Assembly: GCF_005484945.1 (NCBI RefSeq)
Contig: NZ_CP034035.1
Location: 1,798,001-1,862,000, forward strand
Source: Brenneria rubrifaciens
GTDB taxonomy: Bacteria; Pseudomonadota; Gammaproteobacteria; Enterobacterales; Enterobacteriaceae
Direction of reading: 5' to 3'
DNA: 64,000 bases
In this document: piece by piece, positions 1-9,497 of the stretch
How positions within the stretch are numbered: the stretch's first letter is position 1
How the letters are laid out: each line of letters starts with the position of its first letter
The notes under the pieces: model-generated
What the model was told of the DNA's origin: nothing
Seen by the model: the letters and a program-made list of their open reading frames with translations, nothing else
Databases searched by the model: none
Translations under genes and position numbers: made by a program

Positions 1-621
1 GAGCAGGGAAATACTGAACTCCAGCAGCAGTAGCAGTGCGACCAGCGGGCCGGCATAGACCACCAGGTTGGTGAAGGTGTCGGCCAGCAATTTCAGGTAA
101 ATTTCAAATCCGATTTCGCCAGGCGCGGGAAGCCAGTCGAGTGCGGGCCACAGGCGGTAACTGTCCCATATCAGTTGCGTCAGCCCGGTAATCCCGAGGC
201 TAATGATCAGCAACAGGATAATCAGTTGCTTAATCAGATGGCCAAGCGGCGTACTGTCCGCCCCCAACGCCGGGTTGAGCTGGCCGCCCATCAGCGCGCC
301 ACGCTGGTTGTCGAACAGCGCGCCCACCGATTCAAACAACCAGAACGGCATTGCCAGTATCAGGGCGATGATTAGCCCGACGATGGCCTCCTTTAGCAAA
401 AGCCCCGGCAGTATCGGCCATGTGAGCGGCCTTAACAGCAACTGCTGCTGGATAACCGGCGCTTGCAATAGCGTCAGGGAGATGACCACCGAATTGCGCA
501 GCATGCCTTTAAGCACATTGAGCGAAAACGCCGGCACCAGAATAAAACAGGGATAAATGCGCGCGATCCCCAGCGTGATGGCAATAATAAAGTCATAAAC
601 ATGCTGAATGGTGGAGATCAT
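1..621 (-). CDS. hrcT: HrcT, type III export apparatus membrane protein (SctT family), C-terminus outside the window
   Basis: HrcT is an inner-membrane part of the type III export gate, together with HrcR, HrcS, HrcU and HrcV. Reading the minus strand from the ATG at 621 gives an uninterrupted frame of 207 codons to the window edge, against about 265 in the family. The protein starts MISTIQHVYDFI. It has long hydrophobic segments and the family-typical stretch FESVGALFDNQRGA near residue 100. It follows hrcS by 11 bases as the last visible gene of the hrpJ operon. The missing C-terminal end is due to the window boundary, not to a mutation. Confidence 0.9.
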   Translation of the reverse strand, partial: MISTIQHVYDFIIAITLGIARIYPCFILVPAFSLNVLKGMLRNSVVISLTLLQAPVIQQQLLLRPLTWPILPGLLLKEAIVGLIIALILAMPFWLFESVGALFDNQRGALMGGQLNPALGADSTPLGHLIKQLIILLLIISLGITGLTQLIWDSYRLWPALDWLPAPGEIGFEIYLKLLADTFTNLVVYAGPLVALLLLLEFSISLL

Positions 622-632
622 GTGCGCGCTCC

Positions 633-893
633 TCAGACCCCGGTATGTTGAATCATGTTAAAAGCGGAGATCGCCAACTGCATCAGTTCGACGCCAATCC
701 AGCGGCCGGAGAGCGCCAGCGCCAGCCCGACGGAAATCAACTTGACGGCGAACGGCAGCGTTTGATCCTGCAATTGCATGACGGCCTGCAATAGCGAGAT
801 TAAAACGCCGACAATTACGGCGACCAGCAGCGGCGGGGCGGAAAGCAACACCACCATCACCATGCCCTGTCGGAAAAGCGTGATTATCTCCAT
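633..893 (-). CDS. hrcS: HrcS, type III export apparatus membrane protein (SctS/FliQ family)
   Basis: This 86-residue protein has two predicted membrane helices (about residues 14-38 and 50-72) and matches the size and pattern of SctS/FliQ proteins. In this family it forms part of the helical export-gate complex with HrcR and HrcT. It lies 7 bases after hrcR and just before hrcT on the minus strand, the conserved R-S-T order. Context and length together make the call secure. Confidence 0.92.
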   Translation of the reverse strand: MEIITLFRQGMVMVVLLSAPPLLVAVIVGVLISLLQAVMQLQDQTLPFAVKLISVGLALALSGRWIGVELMQLAISAFNMIQHTGV

Positions 894-900
894 GCCATCC

Positions 901-1554
901 TCACAAATAACTGTAGAAAAGGCCGTCCAGCAGACGCGTCCAGCCGTTAATCAGCACGAACAGCAGCAGCTTGAGCGGCAGGGAAAGCGTCATTGGGGCG
1001 ACCATTTGCATCCCCAGCGCCAACAGGACATTCGAGACGATCAGATCGATGACAATAAACGGGATGTAGATCAGAAACCCTATTTTGAACCCCGCTTGCA
1101 GTTCGGATAGCACGAAGGCTGGGATCACCAGCAGCAAGTTTTGCGTATTGACCTTATCCGACATGGAAGCAGGCCACATGCGCAGGCTGTTTTCGTGCAA
1201 ATGGGTAAGAATATCCGGGTCGGTGTTGCGCGACATAAACGTTTGCAGGGGCGTGAGCGCATAGGCGGCGCTTTCCTGTAGCCCCGTAATATCGGTCATA
1301 TCCAGCGGATTTTCCTTAACGCGGGTTGACATGTCTTGAAACACCGGGGCCATGACGAAAATGGTGGCGGCGAGGGCAATCCCATACAGCGCCATATTGG
1401 GCGGCACCTGTTGCACGCCGATGGCGTTGCGTGTGATTAGCAGCACGATGGAAATCTTCAGGAAACAGGTGCAGACAATCATCATGAGCGGGATCAACGA
1501 TAACGCGCCTAAAAACAGCGCGAACATCAACGGATCGAATCCTCCCGATGTCAT
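901..1554 (-). CDS. hrcR: HrcR, type III export apparatus membrane protein (SctR/FliP family)
   Basis: This 217-residue protein has about four membrane helices and the conserved N-terminal block [20 protein letters not shown] found in SctR/FliP proteins. HrcR is the main subunit of the export-gate pore. Its start overlaps the end of hrcQ by 4 bases, which indicates translational coupling, and hrcS follows closely. The length is normal for the family (about 215-220) and the frame is intact. Confidence 0.94.
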   Translation of the reverse strand: MTSGGFDPLMFALFLGALSLIPLMMIVCTCFLKISIVLLITRNAIGVQQVPPNMALYGIALAATIFVMAPVFQDMSTRVKENPLDMTDITGLQESAAYALTPLQTFMSRNTDPDILTHLHENSLRMWPASMSDKVNTQNLLLVIPAFVLSELQAGFKIGFLIYIPFIVIDLIVSNVLLALGMQMVAPMTLSLPLKLLLFVLINGWTRLLDGLFYSYL

Positions 1555-2621
1555 TGTCCCGACTCCTGCATCGCCGCAGCGCTGTCCAGCCCGCTTAGCC
1601 GCCGGGTGATCTGTAATCCCAGTTTACCTTCCACATCAACCAGTTCGCCTTGCGCCAGCGGCAGGTCGCCGTGATACAGCCATGCTTCGCCCGGCACGAT
1701 GTGGCTTAACGTCAACACGGCGCCCGGCGCCAGCCGTTGCAGCGTCGGTAATGTCAAGGTGACGTTGCCGCACCGGACATGCAAGGCGAGCGGCAGCGGC
1801 GGCAGCGGAGAGGCGTTGTCAGATGGCGTGCCCGTGATGTCGTCGTCGGTAATGTCAGCGTAATTTTCTGGTGCCGGATCGTCAAAAGCAGTGTTCACAG
1901 GAGCGCTCTCCATGTCGGTGACGGTAAATTGATAAGGGGCAACGCCATTCAGTTGCAAGGTGCCGTGCAGATACCACGGCGGCAGAACCAGCGTTCCCTG
2001 GCCTGAAGGTAAAAAATAGGGCTGGTTTGGCAGAATCAGATCGCCGGGGCGAAGGCGCCGCAGCGCTTCCGGGGTCAATGCCATATCCGCCAGAATCAGC
2101 GGCGCGGTTACGGTGAATGACGGCGGAATGGCGATGTAGTCGTTCCGCCAGCCGGAGATCGACAGCAGCGCCAGCCAGGTGGACGCGGGCGCCACCATCA
2201 GGCTGCGGGCGCGGATACCGCCCCAACTGACGGTGAGCCAGGCTGTAACGGTATCCTGATATTCCCCCGGCGCGATACCCGGATGGATTTCTCCCAGCAG
2301 TGCGTGGATCGAGGGGCTGAGCAACTGGTTATACAACGTCCAATACCACGCATCGGGCGGCGAGTTGGCGTCATTGACCGGAACCAGCGGGCAATCGGCC
2401 AGCAGACTCAGCACCGGGGAAGGGTCTGCAAGCGCGAAGGCGCCATGGTCGCAGCGCCAGTCGCTGAGCGTTTCGACCTGCCGCTCCTTTGCCAAATGCA
2501 GACGCACCGTACCCACTTGCCGATCCCGGCTAAACGGCAGCGTGACGCCGGTCGCCAGTTGCTGCCTAACGCTGGCCTGCCCAGCGCGCATAGATGTCAG
2601 CGTCAACGGCCGGATAGTCAT
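1551..2621 (-). CDS. hrcQ: HrcQ, cytoplasmic sorting-platform (C-ring) protein
   Basis: This 356-residue protein carries a C-terminal SpoA/FliN-type domain at about residues 275-345 ([14 protein letters not shown] through [11 protein letters not shown]). That domain builds the cytoplasmic ring below the export gate that binds the ATPase complex. The N-terminal part is divergent, as usual. In some pseudomonads the protein is split into HrcQa and HrcQb, but here it is one chain, the arrangement seen in enterobacterial hrp clusters. It overlaps hrpP by 1 base and hrcR by 4 bases. Confidence 0.9.
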   Translation of the reverse strand: MTIRPLTLTSMRAGQASVRQQLATGVTLPFSRDRQVGTVRLHLAKERQVETLSDWRCDHGAFALADPSPVLSLLADCPLVPVNDANSPPDAWYWTLYNQLLSPSIHALLGEIHPGIAPGEYQDTVTAWLTVSWGGIRARSLMVAPASTWLALLSISGWRNDYIAIPPSFTVTAPLILADMALTPEALRRLRPGDLILPNQPYFLPSGQGTLVLPPWYLHGTLQLNGVAPYQFTVTDMESAPVNTAFDDPAPENYADITDDDITGTPSDNASPLPPLPLALHVRCGNVTLTLPTLQRLAPGAVLTLSHIVPGEAWLYHGDLPLAQGELVDVEGKLGLQITRRLSGLDSAAAMQESGQ

Positions 2622-3190
2622 TAATATACTTCTCTGCTGTCAAAACTCAGATTCACCGGGCAGCCCATCGTATCGGACAAGGCGCGACGGCATGATTCAC
2701 GGCGATCTTTTAACTTCTGATAGCTTTCGCGGCTGAACCGTAACGAGATATCCCAGCCCCGCGGCGCCAACGTCGCCAGCCGGGCATCGACCTCCCCTAA
2801 CTCCGGGAGTTGCAGGCTGAATGAAAACGGCGGACGGCCGATATTATCCAGCGCCTCGATCAGTTCACTTTGCAAGGCCGGCCACTGTGACGGTGTCACC
2901 TCCTGGCTGTTGTTTGGGGCGTTGACGATATTGTCCTGCGGCGTGGCGGGGGTAAAAGGCGTCAGGTTAATGATAGCGATATCGTCCGGCTCTTCCTGTT
3001 GCACAGCCTGCTCAAAACCTTCGGGAAACATGTAGGCCGTCCTAAAGTCATCATCATCGGAAAACCTGAAAGCTTCCCAAAAGTCATCGTGAAGACTGCC
3101 ATCGGACCTCTGCGCGGACTTATTCCGTTGGGAGGTATACGTTGTTTGGTTCGCCGCTGTTTCGAGCGAGGACGTCAGTCGGTTGTTCAT
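2621..3190 (-). CDS. hrpP: HrpP, probable needle/pilus length and substrate-switch protein (SctP)
   Basis: This 189-residue protein sits between hrpO and hrcQ, the fixed position of HrpP in group I hrp clusters. The N-terminus is polar and low in complexity (MNNRLTSSLETAANQTTYTS). The C-terminal third (about residues 120-189) is more compact, as in SctP-type length regulators that act with HrcU. Sequence conservation in this family is poor, so the name rests mainly on position and size. It overlaps hrpO by 4 bases. Confidence 0.75.
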   Translation of the reverse strand: MNNRLTSSLETAANQTTYTSQRNKSAQRSDGSLHDDFWEAFRFSDDDDFRTAYMFPEGFEQAVQQEEPDDIAIINLTPFTPATPQDNIVNAPNNSQEVTPSQWPALQSELIEALDNIGRPPFSFSLQLPELGEVDARLATLAPRGWDISLRFSRESYQKLKDRRESCRRALSDTMGCPVNLSFDSREVY

Positions 3191-3624
3191 GGGTTCTCCT
3201 GAGGTAGCGTGAGCATAAACTCCAGTTTCTCGACGGCTTTATGGCACTGGCGCGTCGTCTGCCTGGCAGTGTCAACTTGTTGCTGCTGGTTTTTATGCTG
3301 TTGCAGACTCGCCTGATGCTGCTGGTTCTCTGTATCAATGGCTTGAAGAAGCCGCTGTTCGGCAGCCAGCTGTTTTTTAAGATTGTCCAGCGACTGCTGT
3401 TGCCCCTGCATTTGTTGGGTAAACGCGGCGCGCTGATCCTGGTAATTCTCCTGCAACGTCGCCAACTGACGCTGATGTTCATTATGCTGAGCTTCAATAC
3501 GGCTTAACGCCTGTTCTTCCTGCCGTAACTGTCGTTCGCTGCGGCTGAGGCGTTGGCGGCGTATTGGCAACAACAGATTGAGCGTGGTTTGTAATTCATC
3601 GGGTTCGGTTAGATCATGAGGCAT
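3187..3624 (-). CDS. hrpO: HrpO, coiled-coil stalk protein of the type III ATPase complex (SctO)
   Basis: This 145-residue protein is nearly all heptad-like helix, rich in Q, E, R and L (for example RQRLSRSERQLRQEEQALSR). That fits the SctO/FliJ family, whose coiled coil enters the central hole of the HrcN ATPase ring. The start overlaps the end of hrcN by 11 bases, and the gene order hrcN-hrpO-hrpP is standard. The frame is intact. Confidence 0.8.
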   Translation of the reverse strand: MPHDLTEPDELQTTLNLLLPIRRQRLSRSERQLRQEEQALSRIEAQHNEHQRQLATLQENYQDQRAAFTQQMQGQQQSLDNLKKQLAAEQRLLQAIDTENQQHQASLQQHKNQQQQVDTARQTTRQCHKAVEKLEFMLTLPQENP

Positions 3625-4978
3625 AGGCGCTGACTCCGGTCAACTGCTGCTGGATGACGTCATAGGGCATGGGATCGCGCATGGATTGCCGCAGAAATTG
3701 GGTGATTTCCGGATGCGCGGTGACCGCCGCATCGGTCAGGGCATCGTGGCCAGGTTGGTATTCTCCCAGCCGAATCAGCATTTCGACCTGCTTATAAGCG
3801 GCCATCAGACGGCGAATCGCGTTGGCGCGCTGCTGATGCTCTGAATCCACCACGTTGCTCATGGTTCGGCTCAGGCTGGCCAGTACATCAATCGCGGGAT
3901 AATGCCCCTGTTCCGCCAGTCGCCGGGTGAGCACAATGTGACCGTCGATTAGCGAGCGGACTTCATCCGCCACCGGGTCGTTCATTGAGTCCTGCTCAAT
4001 CAGGACGGAATAGAGCGCGGTGATAGCGCCGTCCTGCGTTTGCCCGGCGCGTTCCACCAGCCGGGGCAGCAGGGTATAAACAGAAGGCGGTAGCCCGCCG
4101 CGCCCCTGGGGTTCGCCGAGCGCCAGACCGATTTCGCGCTGGGCGCGGGCAAAACGGGTGAGTGAATCGATAATCAGCAGCACCTGTTTCCCTGCGGCGC
4201 GGTATGCTTCGGCGATGGCGGTGGCTGTAAAAGCGGCGCGTGCCCGCTCCATGCTACTGCGGTCGGACGTTGAGCAAACCAGCACGGTGCGGCTGCGCAA
4301 CGTGTCATCCAGTTCATGGTCGAGAAATTCGCGTAATTCACGGCCACGTTCACCGATCAGGCCAAACACGATGGCGTCACACGGGGTATTGCGCGCCAGC
4401 TCCGCCAACAAGGTGGTTTTCCCGCAGCCCGCGCCTGCAAAAATGCCGACGCGCTGACCTTGACCGATAGTCAGTAAACCGTCTACGGCGCGTAATCCGG
4501 TGGGCAGCGGCGCGCTGATCCGCGGGCGCGAGGTCGGCGGCGGGGCGTCGCCCAGTACCGGTACGGCGTTGCCATGCTGGGTGCCGGGTTCGACAAAAGC
4601 GCTTTCGCCGCCGTCTACCAGCGCCCGGCCAAAGCCATCCAGTACGCTGCCGAACAGCGTGTCGGAAACCTGAATACAGTGTGGCTGATACAAAGGCGTG
4701 ACGACCGCCCCTTGCGCAATACCGTCCAGCGCCCCCAGTGCGGATAAAAAGGTATTATCCGGGCTGAAACCGACCACTTCCGCCATCATCTGGCTACCGT
4801 CTTTACGGGCCACCAGGCACAGGTCGCCAATGCGCGCCTGTGGCAAACCGCATTCCAGCAGAATGCCGCTGACGGCCAGTACGCGTCCTTTCAGTTCGAC
4901 CGGCGCGTAGCCGGATAAATGGCGTCGCTGTTGCTGTACCCAGTGGTTTATCAATGGAAAGGGCATGATTGCTTGCAT
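3614..4978 (-). CDS. hrcN: HrcN, type III secretion ATPase
   Basis: This 454-residue F1-beta-like ATPase powers unfolding and release of type III substrates at the cytoplasmic base of the injectisome. Walker A is at about residues 181-190 (AGAGCGKTTL). Walker B lies at about residues 267-271 (LLIID), and the family signature PSVYTLLPRLVERAG follows. The ATG at 4978 directly abuts the hrpQ stop codon (TAA-ATG). A second ATG four codons on (MPFPLI) is a possible start. Length is typical. Confidence 0.96.
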   Translation of the reverse strand: MQAIMPFPLINHWVQQQRRHLSGYAPVELKGRVLAVSGILLECGLPQARIGDLCLVARKDGSQMMAEVVGFSPDNTFLSALGALDGIAQGAVVTPLYQPHCIQVSDTLFGSVLDGFGRALVDGGESAFVEPGTQHGNAVPVLGDAPPPTSRPRISAPLPTGLRAVDGLLTIGQGQRVGIFAGAGCGKTTLLAELARNTPCDAIVFGLIGERGRELREFLDHELDDTLRSRTVLVCSTSDRSSMERARAAFTATAIAEAYRAAGKQVLLIIDSLTRFARAQREIGLALGEPQGRGGLPPSVYTLLPRLVERAGQTQDGAITALYSVLIEQDSMNDPVADEVRSLIDGHIVLTRRLAEQGHYPAIDVLASLSRTMSNVVDSEHQQRANAIRRLMAAYKQVEMLIRLGEYQPGHDALTDAAVTAHPEITQFLRQSMRDPMPYDVIQQQLTGVSAYAS

Positions 4979-5938
4979 TTACCATTTCACCTTTATCTGC
5001 TGTTTGCCGCTAAATTCGATTTGATGGTCGTCAATGTTCACCAGACGCAGGCTGTCGATTTCGTCTCCGATAAATAAGCGCCTGCCGTCAGAGGTGACAA
5101 CGTTGGCGCGCGGTCCGCTGGTGACCTGCACAATCTGAAACGGCAACTGTTCCATTTTCAACTGGGTGCGGTTATCAACGGATAACGCGGTTCTATAGCG
5201 TTGGTGGAATTGAAGGAGCATCCGTTCCAGTTTTTTTTGCGCCTCAGACGTCAACTGCCCCGTTAACGTGATGCGATCGTAGCTGGAGGCCAGTTTCACC
5301 ACATTGCCTAATTCACGCTCCCGCAGCAGGGTGCGCAGCACGTTGTCCAATTGCGGCAGGGTGTTAAGCGTGCGGCGGCTATCCTTCGGCTCGGGCGCGG
5401 GGGACATCGCCACGCTTTCCTGCAACTGCCAACTGCCGATCATTACGATCAGCAGTAGGCTGAGCAGCAGATAGCAGCCTTTTGCCCACAGCGGCAAACG
5501 CGCCGGAGGCGGCGGGCTGGGGACGGGGGCGTCGGCAGGGGGCATTTCCGCGGCAGGCGGTTCTTCCTGCTCCTCTTCTGTTTCCGTTTCCGCTTCCGCC
5601 GGCGACGGGGACTCGTCTTCGTCCTGCCAGGGGGTCTCGGCGGCGACGACGCAGAGCCAGATATGGCCTGCGGCGAAAGGCGTGCCGGGAGGCAGGGTGT
5701 CAACCTGCGTGATCGCATGTCCCTCTGCGTCACACAGCGCGCCTTCCTGTGCAGAGAGCGTCCAGATGGTCTCCTTCGTGTCCGACTGGCTCATTTTTAG
5801 CTGACAGTGGTAGGGTTTGATCCCTGGGTCATAGAGCACCAAATCGGCGTCGTCCGCCGCACCCACAATCCAGGATGAACCGCTCAAGGGCAGCGCGGCA
5901 CCACGATGTAAACCAGTCAGCACGCGTAACTCAAACAT
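4979..5938 (-). CDS. hrpQ: HrpQ, inner-membrane ring protein with FHA domain (SctD)
   Basis: This 319-residue protein has a cytoplasmic forkhead-associated-like domain (about residues 1-100). A strongly acidic, proline-rich linker follows (about 105-145, many E and P). Next is one membrane helix (about 152-172, LLLSLLLIVMIG) and a periplasmic part with ring-building folds. This is the SctD architecture, which forms the outer inner-membrane ring around HrcJ. It lies 9 bases after hrcV and directly before hrcN. The name follows the group I hrp nomenclature. Confidence 0.85.
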   Translation of the reverse strand: MFELRVLTGLHRGAALPLSGSSWIVGAADDADLVLYDPGIKPYHCQLKMSQSDTKETIWTLSAQEGALCDAEGHAITQVDTLPPGTPFAAGHIWLCVVAAETPWQDEDESPSPAEAETETEEEQEEPPAAEMPPADAPVPSPPPPARLPLWAKGCYLLLSLLLIVMIGSWQLQESVAMSPAPEPKDSRRTLNTLPQLDNVLRTLLRERELGNVVKLASSYDRITLTGQLTSEAQKKLERMLLQFHQRYRTALSVDNRTQLKMEQLPFQIVQVTSGPRANVVTSDGRRLFIGDEIDSLRLVNIDDHQIEFSGKQQIKVKW

Positions 5939-5947
5939 ATTCTTTTC

Positions 5948-8050
5948 CTATGCGTTAAAAGGAGTGTGGGTATCGTACAAATCAAGCCGTCCGATCACAT
6001 TGATCGACAAGTTGGATTCCAACTCGGTAAACGACAGCACAGGGACATGGTGGAATTCATCTTGCAACAGCGTTCGCAGAGGGCTGCGGAGATCCTGTGC
6101 GACCAGCACCAGACCAGAAAGCGGCGTAGAAGGGGGAAATGCCTGCCTGAGCTGCTCCAGCAAGGAGGCGGCATAATCCTGCGCCAGTGCGAAAAAGGTT
6201 TCGTTTTGCGTCTGGCGCAGGGCGTCGCGCAGCAATTCTTCACTTTCCGGCGTGAGCAGCCAGACGCGCAGGCTGTTTTGCTCGCTATACTGGTGGCAGA
6301 TTTGCGATTTCAGGGCCAGGCGGACGTAGTCGGTGAGCACATGGGGGTCCCGCTCGTGTTGGCCTACCTCGATCAGCGCTTCGGCAATCGGGCGAACGGA
6401 GCGCAGCGGGACGCGTTCGGCAGCCAGCCGTTGCAATACGCTGGCAAAACGCGAGAGCGGCATAATCCGCTGTAGCTCCTGCGCCAGTTCGGGCTGTTCG
6501 GTTTCCAGCCAGGCCAGAATGGATTTGGTCTCCTGTAGGCCGATAAACTGCGAACCGGTGCGGTGGATGGCATTTTCCATCCGTTCAAGGATTAACTGCT
6601 CCGCCGTCCGGGAAACCACCCCCTCTTGCTCTAGCGCCGCATGGTTTTGCGGCAGCCACAGCCAGTGTTGTTCTTCCCGTAATGCCAAGCCCGGTTCGAA
6701 CTCGCTCCTTGTTTGCTCGTCCACCGATGAAACCGCCACGGCCGCCCGGTCAACGGTAAAAGTGGCTTTTATATTGGGAATTTCATACACGCAGAATTGA
6801 AACTCGTCCTCCGCCAGCCGATCACTGAAATCAATATCAAAGGATGGCAGGGTGAAGCCAAATTGGTAGACCAGACGATTACGCAGACGGCGAATGTTCT
6901 GGACCAGGGTGAGCGTGGCGGTTTTCCCCTGCGAGGCGGGATGAAACAGCAGCAAATACGAGCGGGTGGGGTTAAAACGCCGTAAATCCTGATAGCCGTT
7001 TTGTTCCGGAGGTAATTTGTCGGCTTCCAACTGGCTTTCATCCAGCAATCCCTGCTGCTTGACGCGCCAGAGCTGAAACAGACCGCTGCTCAGCGAAACC
7101 AGGCTAATCATGATAAATACCGTGGTCGGCATACCGGGCAACAGGGCAAAACCGAACATCCCGATGGAGGAGATAATCCAGGCTTTGGGTTGGCTGGTCA
7201 GCTGTTCGGCAATTTCCCGGCCGATATTGGCGTCAACCTGCTGTCCGTCCGCTGACACGCGGGTGATGATCATCCCGGCGGTCAGGGAGATCAGCAGCGC
7301 GGGGATCTGGGCAATCAGTCCGTCGCCGATGGTGAGCACCGAGTAAATATGCATGGCGTCCGCCGCGTCCATATTATGCTGCAACACACCAATGGCAAAA
7401 CCGCCGATCATGTTAATAAACACAATCACCAGAGAGGCAATGGCATCGCCTTTGACGAACTTCATTGCCCCGTCCATGGCGCCGAACAACTGGCTTTCCT
7501 TGGCCAGGTTTTCACGCCGCTGGCGGGCTTGGCTCGCTTCAATCAGACCAGCGCGCAGATCGCTGTCGATAGACATCTGTTTGCCGGGCATGGCATCAAG
7601 AGTAAAACGGGCCGCGACTTCCGCCACGCGTTCGGAACCTTTGGTAATCACCAGAAAGTTCACCACGGTCAGGATCATGAAGATCACCAGACCGACGGCC
7701 AGATTGCCGCCGACCACGTAGTTACCGAATGCCTCCACGATGTGTCCGCCATCCTGTTGCAGCAGAATCTGACGCGTGGTGGAAATGGATAGCGCCAGCC
7801 GGAACATGGTGGTCAGCAGCAGTACCGCCGGGAAAGTCGAGAAGGCCAGCGGTTTGGGCAGGTACATCGCCAATACGATCAACAGCGAAGAAACACAGAT
7901 GTTAATCGCGATCAGCACGTCTATAAGGCTCGTCGGTAGCGGAATAATCATCATGAACACAATCGACATGACGATAATGGCGCCCACTATTTCGGAACGT
8001 TGCATTGCGCTCAGGGCAATGCGGTTAAGCCAGACGATCAGCAGATTCAT
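5948..8050 (-). CDS. hrcV: HrcV, major export-gate protein (SctV/FlhA family)
   Basis: This 700-residue protein has about eight N-terminal membrane helices (residues 20-330). The conserved region around residues 135-190 includes TKGSERVAEVAARFTLDAMP, a hallmark of SctV/FlhA. A large cytoplasmic domain (about 360-700) forms the nonameric ring that sorts substrates. The length is normal for the family. The start overlaps the hrpJ stop by 4 bases, indicating coupling. Confidence 0.96.
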   Translation of the reverse strand: MNLLIVWLNRIALSAMQRSEIVGAIIVMSIVFMMIIPLPTSLIDVLIAINICVSSLLIVLAMYLPKPLAFSTFPAVLLLTTMFRLALSISTTRQILLQQDGGHIVEAFGNYVVGGNLAVGLVIFMILTVVNFLVITKGSERVAEVAARFTLDAMPGKQMSIDSDLRAGLIEASQARQRRENLAKESQLFGAMDGAMKFVKGDAIASLVIVFINMIGGFAIGVLQHNMDAADAMHIYSVLTIGDGLIAQIPALLISLTAGMIITRVSADGQQVDANIGREIAEQLTSQPKAWIISSIGMFGFALLPGMPTTVFIMISLVSLSSGLFQLWRVKQQGLLDESQLEADKLPPEQNGYQDLRRFNPTRSYLLLFHPASQGKTATLTLVQNIRRLRNRLVYQFGFTLPSFDIDFSDRLAEDEFQFCVYEIPNIKATFTVDRAAVAVSSVDEQTRSEFEPGLALREEQHWLWLPQNHAALEQEGVVSRTAEQLILERMENAIHRTGSQFIGLQETKSILAWLETEQPELAQELQRIMPLSRFASVLQRLAAERVPLRSVRPIAEALIEVGQHERDPHVLTDYVRLALKSQICHQYSEQNSLRVWLLTPESEELLRDALRQTQNETFFALAQDYAASLLEQLRQAFPPSTPLSGLVLVAQDLRSPLRTLLQDEFHHVPVLSFTELESNLSINVIGRLDLYDTHTPFNA

Positions 8051-9195
8051 GCTGTTCCCTTACCGGGGGAACGTTCTGCCTTCTGTTTTTCATGATGCGC
8101 CATATCGCCGATCAGACCGCGGATCAATTGAAGTGCGGTTTGTCGGTTTTTGGCGTCACGCCACAGCGGTTGGGGTAATCCGCTGACCAGCGGTAACAGC
8201 GCATTGAAAAACAGCGTTTGATGTTCCGGTTGCGAACCGGCGACATCTCGTCCGAGATTATGCAGATCGCGTGCGTAGGCGCCGTTGGCGCTCAGATTGA
8301 CCAACCGGCGGGTCAATTCAACCGCGCCCAGCGTAAACGCGGGTATTTTGGTCGCCAGCCGGGTAAGCATCGCCTGACTGGATGACAGCGTGTGACTGAG
8401 GTGTCTTGATTCGTTGAGGTTGGTAAGCATTTTACGTAATACGGTCTTGGAAATAGACGGGGCGAGCGAGGCAATATCCGCCGCCAGCGCACGTTGCAGG
8501 GTTCTCAGACCGGTCAAAAAGGTGGACGCGTCAAAGCGTTCCAGTAACGATTCAAGTAGGGAGCTCGCTGATTGCTGACGCACAATTTTCTGGTAGTAAA
8601 GCTCGCGCATGGCCTGCTTCTGTTCAGGTTGTGTGCTGAACAGGGAAATCACCGCTGCCGTATTCAATCCCGCCCGAACTTCCGGTCCTTTATCCTCATG
8701 TAACTGTTTTAACGCCTGTTCCGCGGCAGCCGTGACTTCCGGCGTCTGTTTTGGCTGATTTTTCAGATGTCGCAACAAAATATCGCCGCGTGCCGGGTCG
8801 CCGCCGGCGGCGACCAGGATATCGTCAATCGTCGGCGATTTTTCTTTCAGCAGCAGGTTGTTCATCCGCGCAAGCTGTTGATCCAGCGTGTTTTGTGACG
8901 AATTTTCCAGCATTCGGAACAGTTCGGTCAGTTTTTCAATTCGCTCGACGTTGGCGGAAAGCCGTGTTTCCGTTTGCGTGATATTGCGTCGATTCAGCGA
9001 TTTGCTGCGACGTTCGGCCTGTTCGCCGAATGCCATCGCGATCTCCTCCATTGATGTCGAGAGGGGGGGGCTGGGCGGCGTGTAATGTGGCACGACTTTC
9101 TGTGGCGCTAATGCGGCGACAGGGTCATCTTCAAACGCAGCAGGGCGCGGCACGACGGGAGTGTTGGCAGGCGAAACGCCTGGGATCTTGATCAT
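8047..9195 (-). CDS. hrpJ: HrpJ, secreted gatekeeper of type III secretion (SctW/InvE-YopN family)
   Basis: This 382-residue, mostly helical protein is the first gene of the operon that runs left through hrcV to hrcT. Gatekeeper proteins of this family control the order of secretion of translocators and effectors. The N-terminal 40 residues are proline- and alanine-rich, compatible with a secretion signal. A long helical domain follows (about residues 65-370). A HrpL box lies 35 bases upstream of the ATG. The start at 9195 has an AGGAC ribosome-binding site in front of it. Confidence 0.9.
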   Translation of the reverse strand: MIKIPGVSPANTPVVPRPAAFEDDPVAALAPQKVVPHYTPPSPPLSTSMEEIAMAFGEQAERRSKSLNRRNITQTETRLSANVERIEKLTELFRMLENSSQNTLDQQLARMNNLLLKEKSPTIDDILVAAGGDPARGDILLRHLKNQPKQTPEVTAAAEQALKQLHEDKGPEVRAGLNTAAVISLFSTQPEQKQAMRELYYQKIVRQQSASSLLESLLERFDASTFLTGLRTLQRALAADIASLAPSISKTVLRKMLTNLNESRHLSHTLSSSQAMLTRLATKIPAFTLGAVELTRRLVNLSANGAYARDLHNLGRDVAGSQPEHQTLFFNALLPLVSGLPQPLWRDAKNRQTALQLIRGLIGDMAHHEKQKAERSPGKGTA

Positions 9196-9229
9196 GGTGG
9201 TGTCCTGCGTAAATCAACGGAAGTGTTGT

Positions 9230-9257
9230 TGTGTGGCAGGAGGACATTGCGGGTTCC
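9230..9257 (-). promoter_or_regulatory. hrp box (HrpL promoter) for the hrpJ operon
   Basis: On the minus strand GGAACC is followed by 15 bases and then CCACACA, a perfect fit to the HrpL consensus GGAACC-N15/16-CCACNNA. It lies 35 bases upstream of the hrpJ ATG and would drive the operon hrpJ to hrcT. Confidence 0.92.
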
Positions 9258-9438
9258 ACGCGTCCTACCGTTCGGCAGACGCGCGGGATGGGCGGACTGA
9301 AAGATATAAATGAAATGTCATTTTAATTATTGCAAAAACTTGCAAAACCGCCGGTTTATTTGGGCAAAAACTGGCGCAAAAACGAACTGTCGAAAATTAA
9401 AAATATTTAAAATCAATAAGATGAAATAAAACTCAGAC

Positions 9439-9454
9439 TGGCATGTCGCTTGCT
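9439..9454 (+). promoter_or_regulatory. Sigma-54 promoter of hrpL
   Basis: The sequence TGGCAT-N5-TTGCT keeps the invariant GG and GC with 10 bases between them. It lies 43 bases before the hrpL ATG. In enterobacterial hrp systems HrpS activates hrpL at such a promoter. The AT-rich stretch just upstream (9393-9425, including AATCAATAAGATG) is a plausible IHF bend site. The rest of the 302-base hrpJ-hrpL gap holds nothing else that I can support. Confidence 0.88.
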
Positions 9455-9497
9455 CTATCGTTTTTGCCAATAGGGGCAAATCATCGGAGAGTAAGAA

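Noticed and set aside
7349..7792. 147-codon plus-strand frame inside hrcV
   Set aside because: It lies wholly antisense to the well-supported hrcV gene and looks like a codon-bias shadow.
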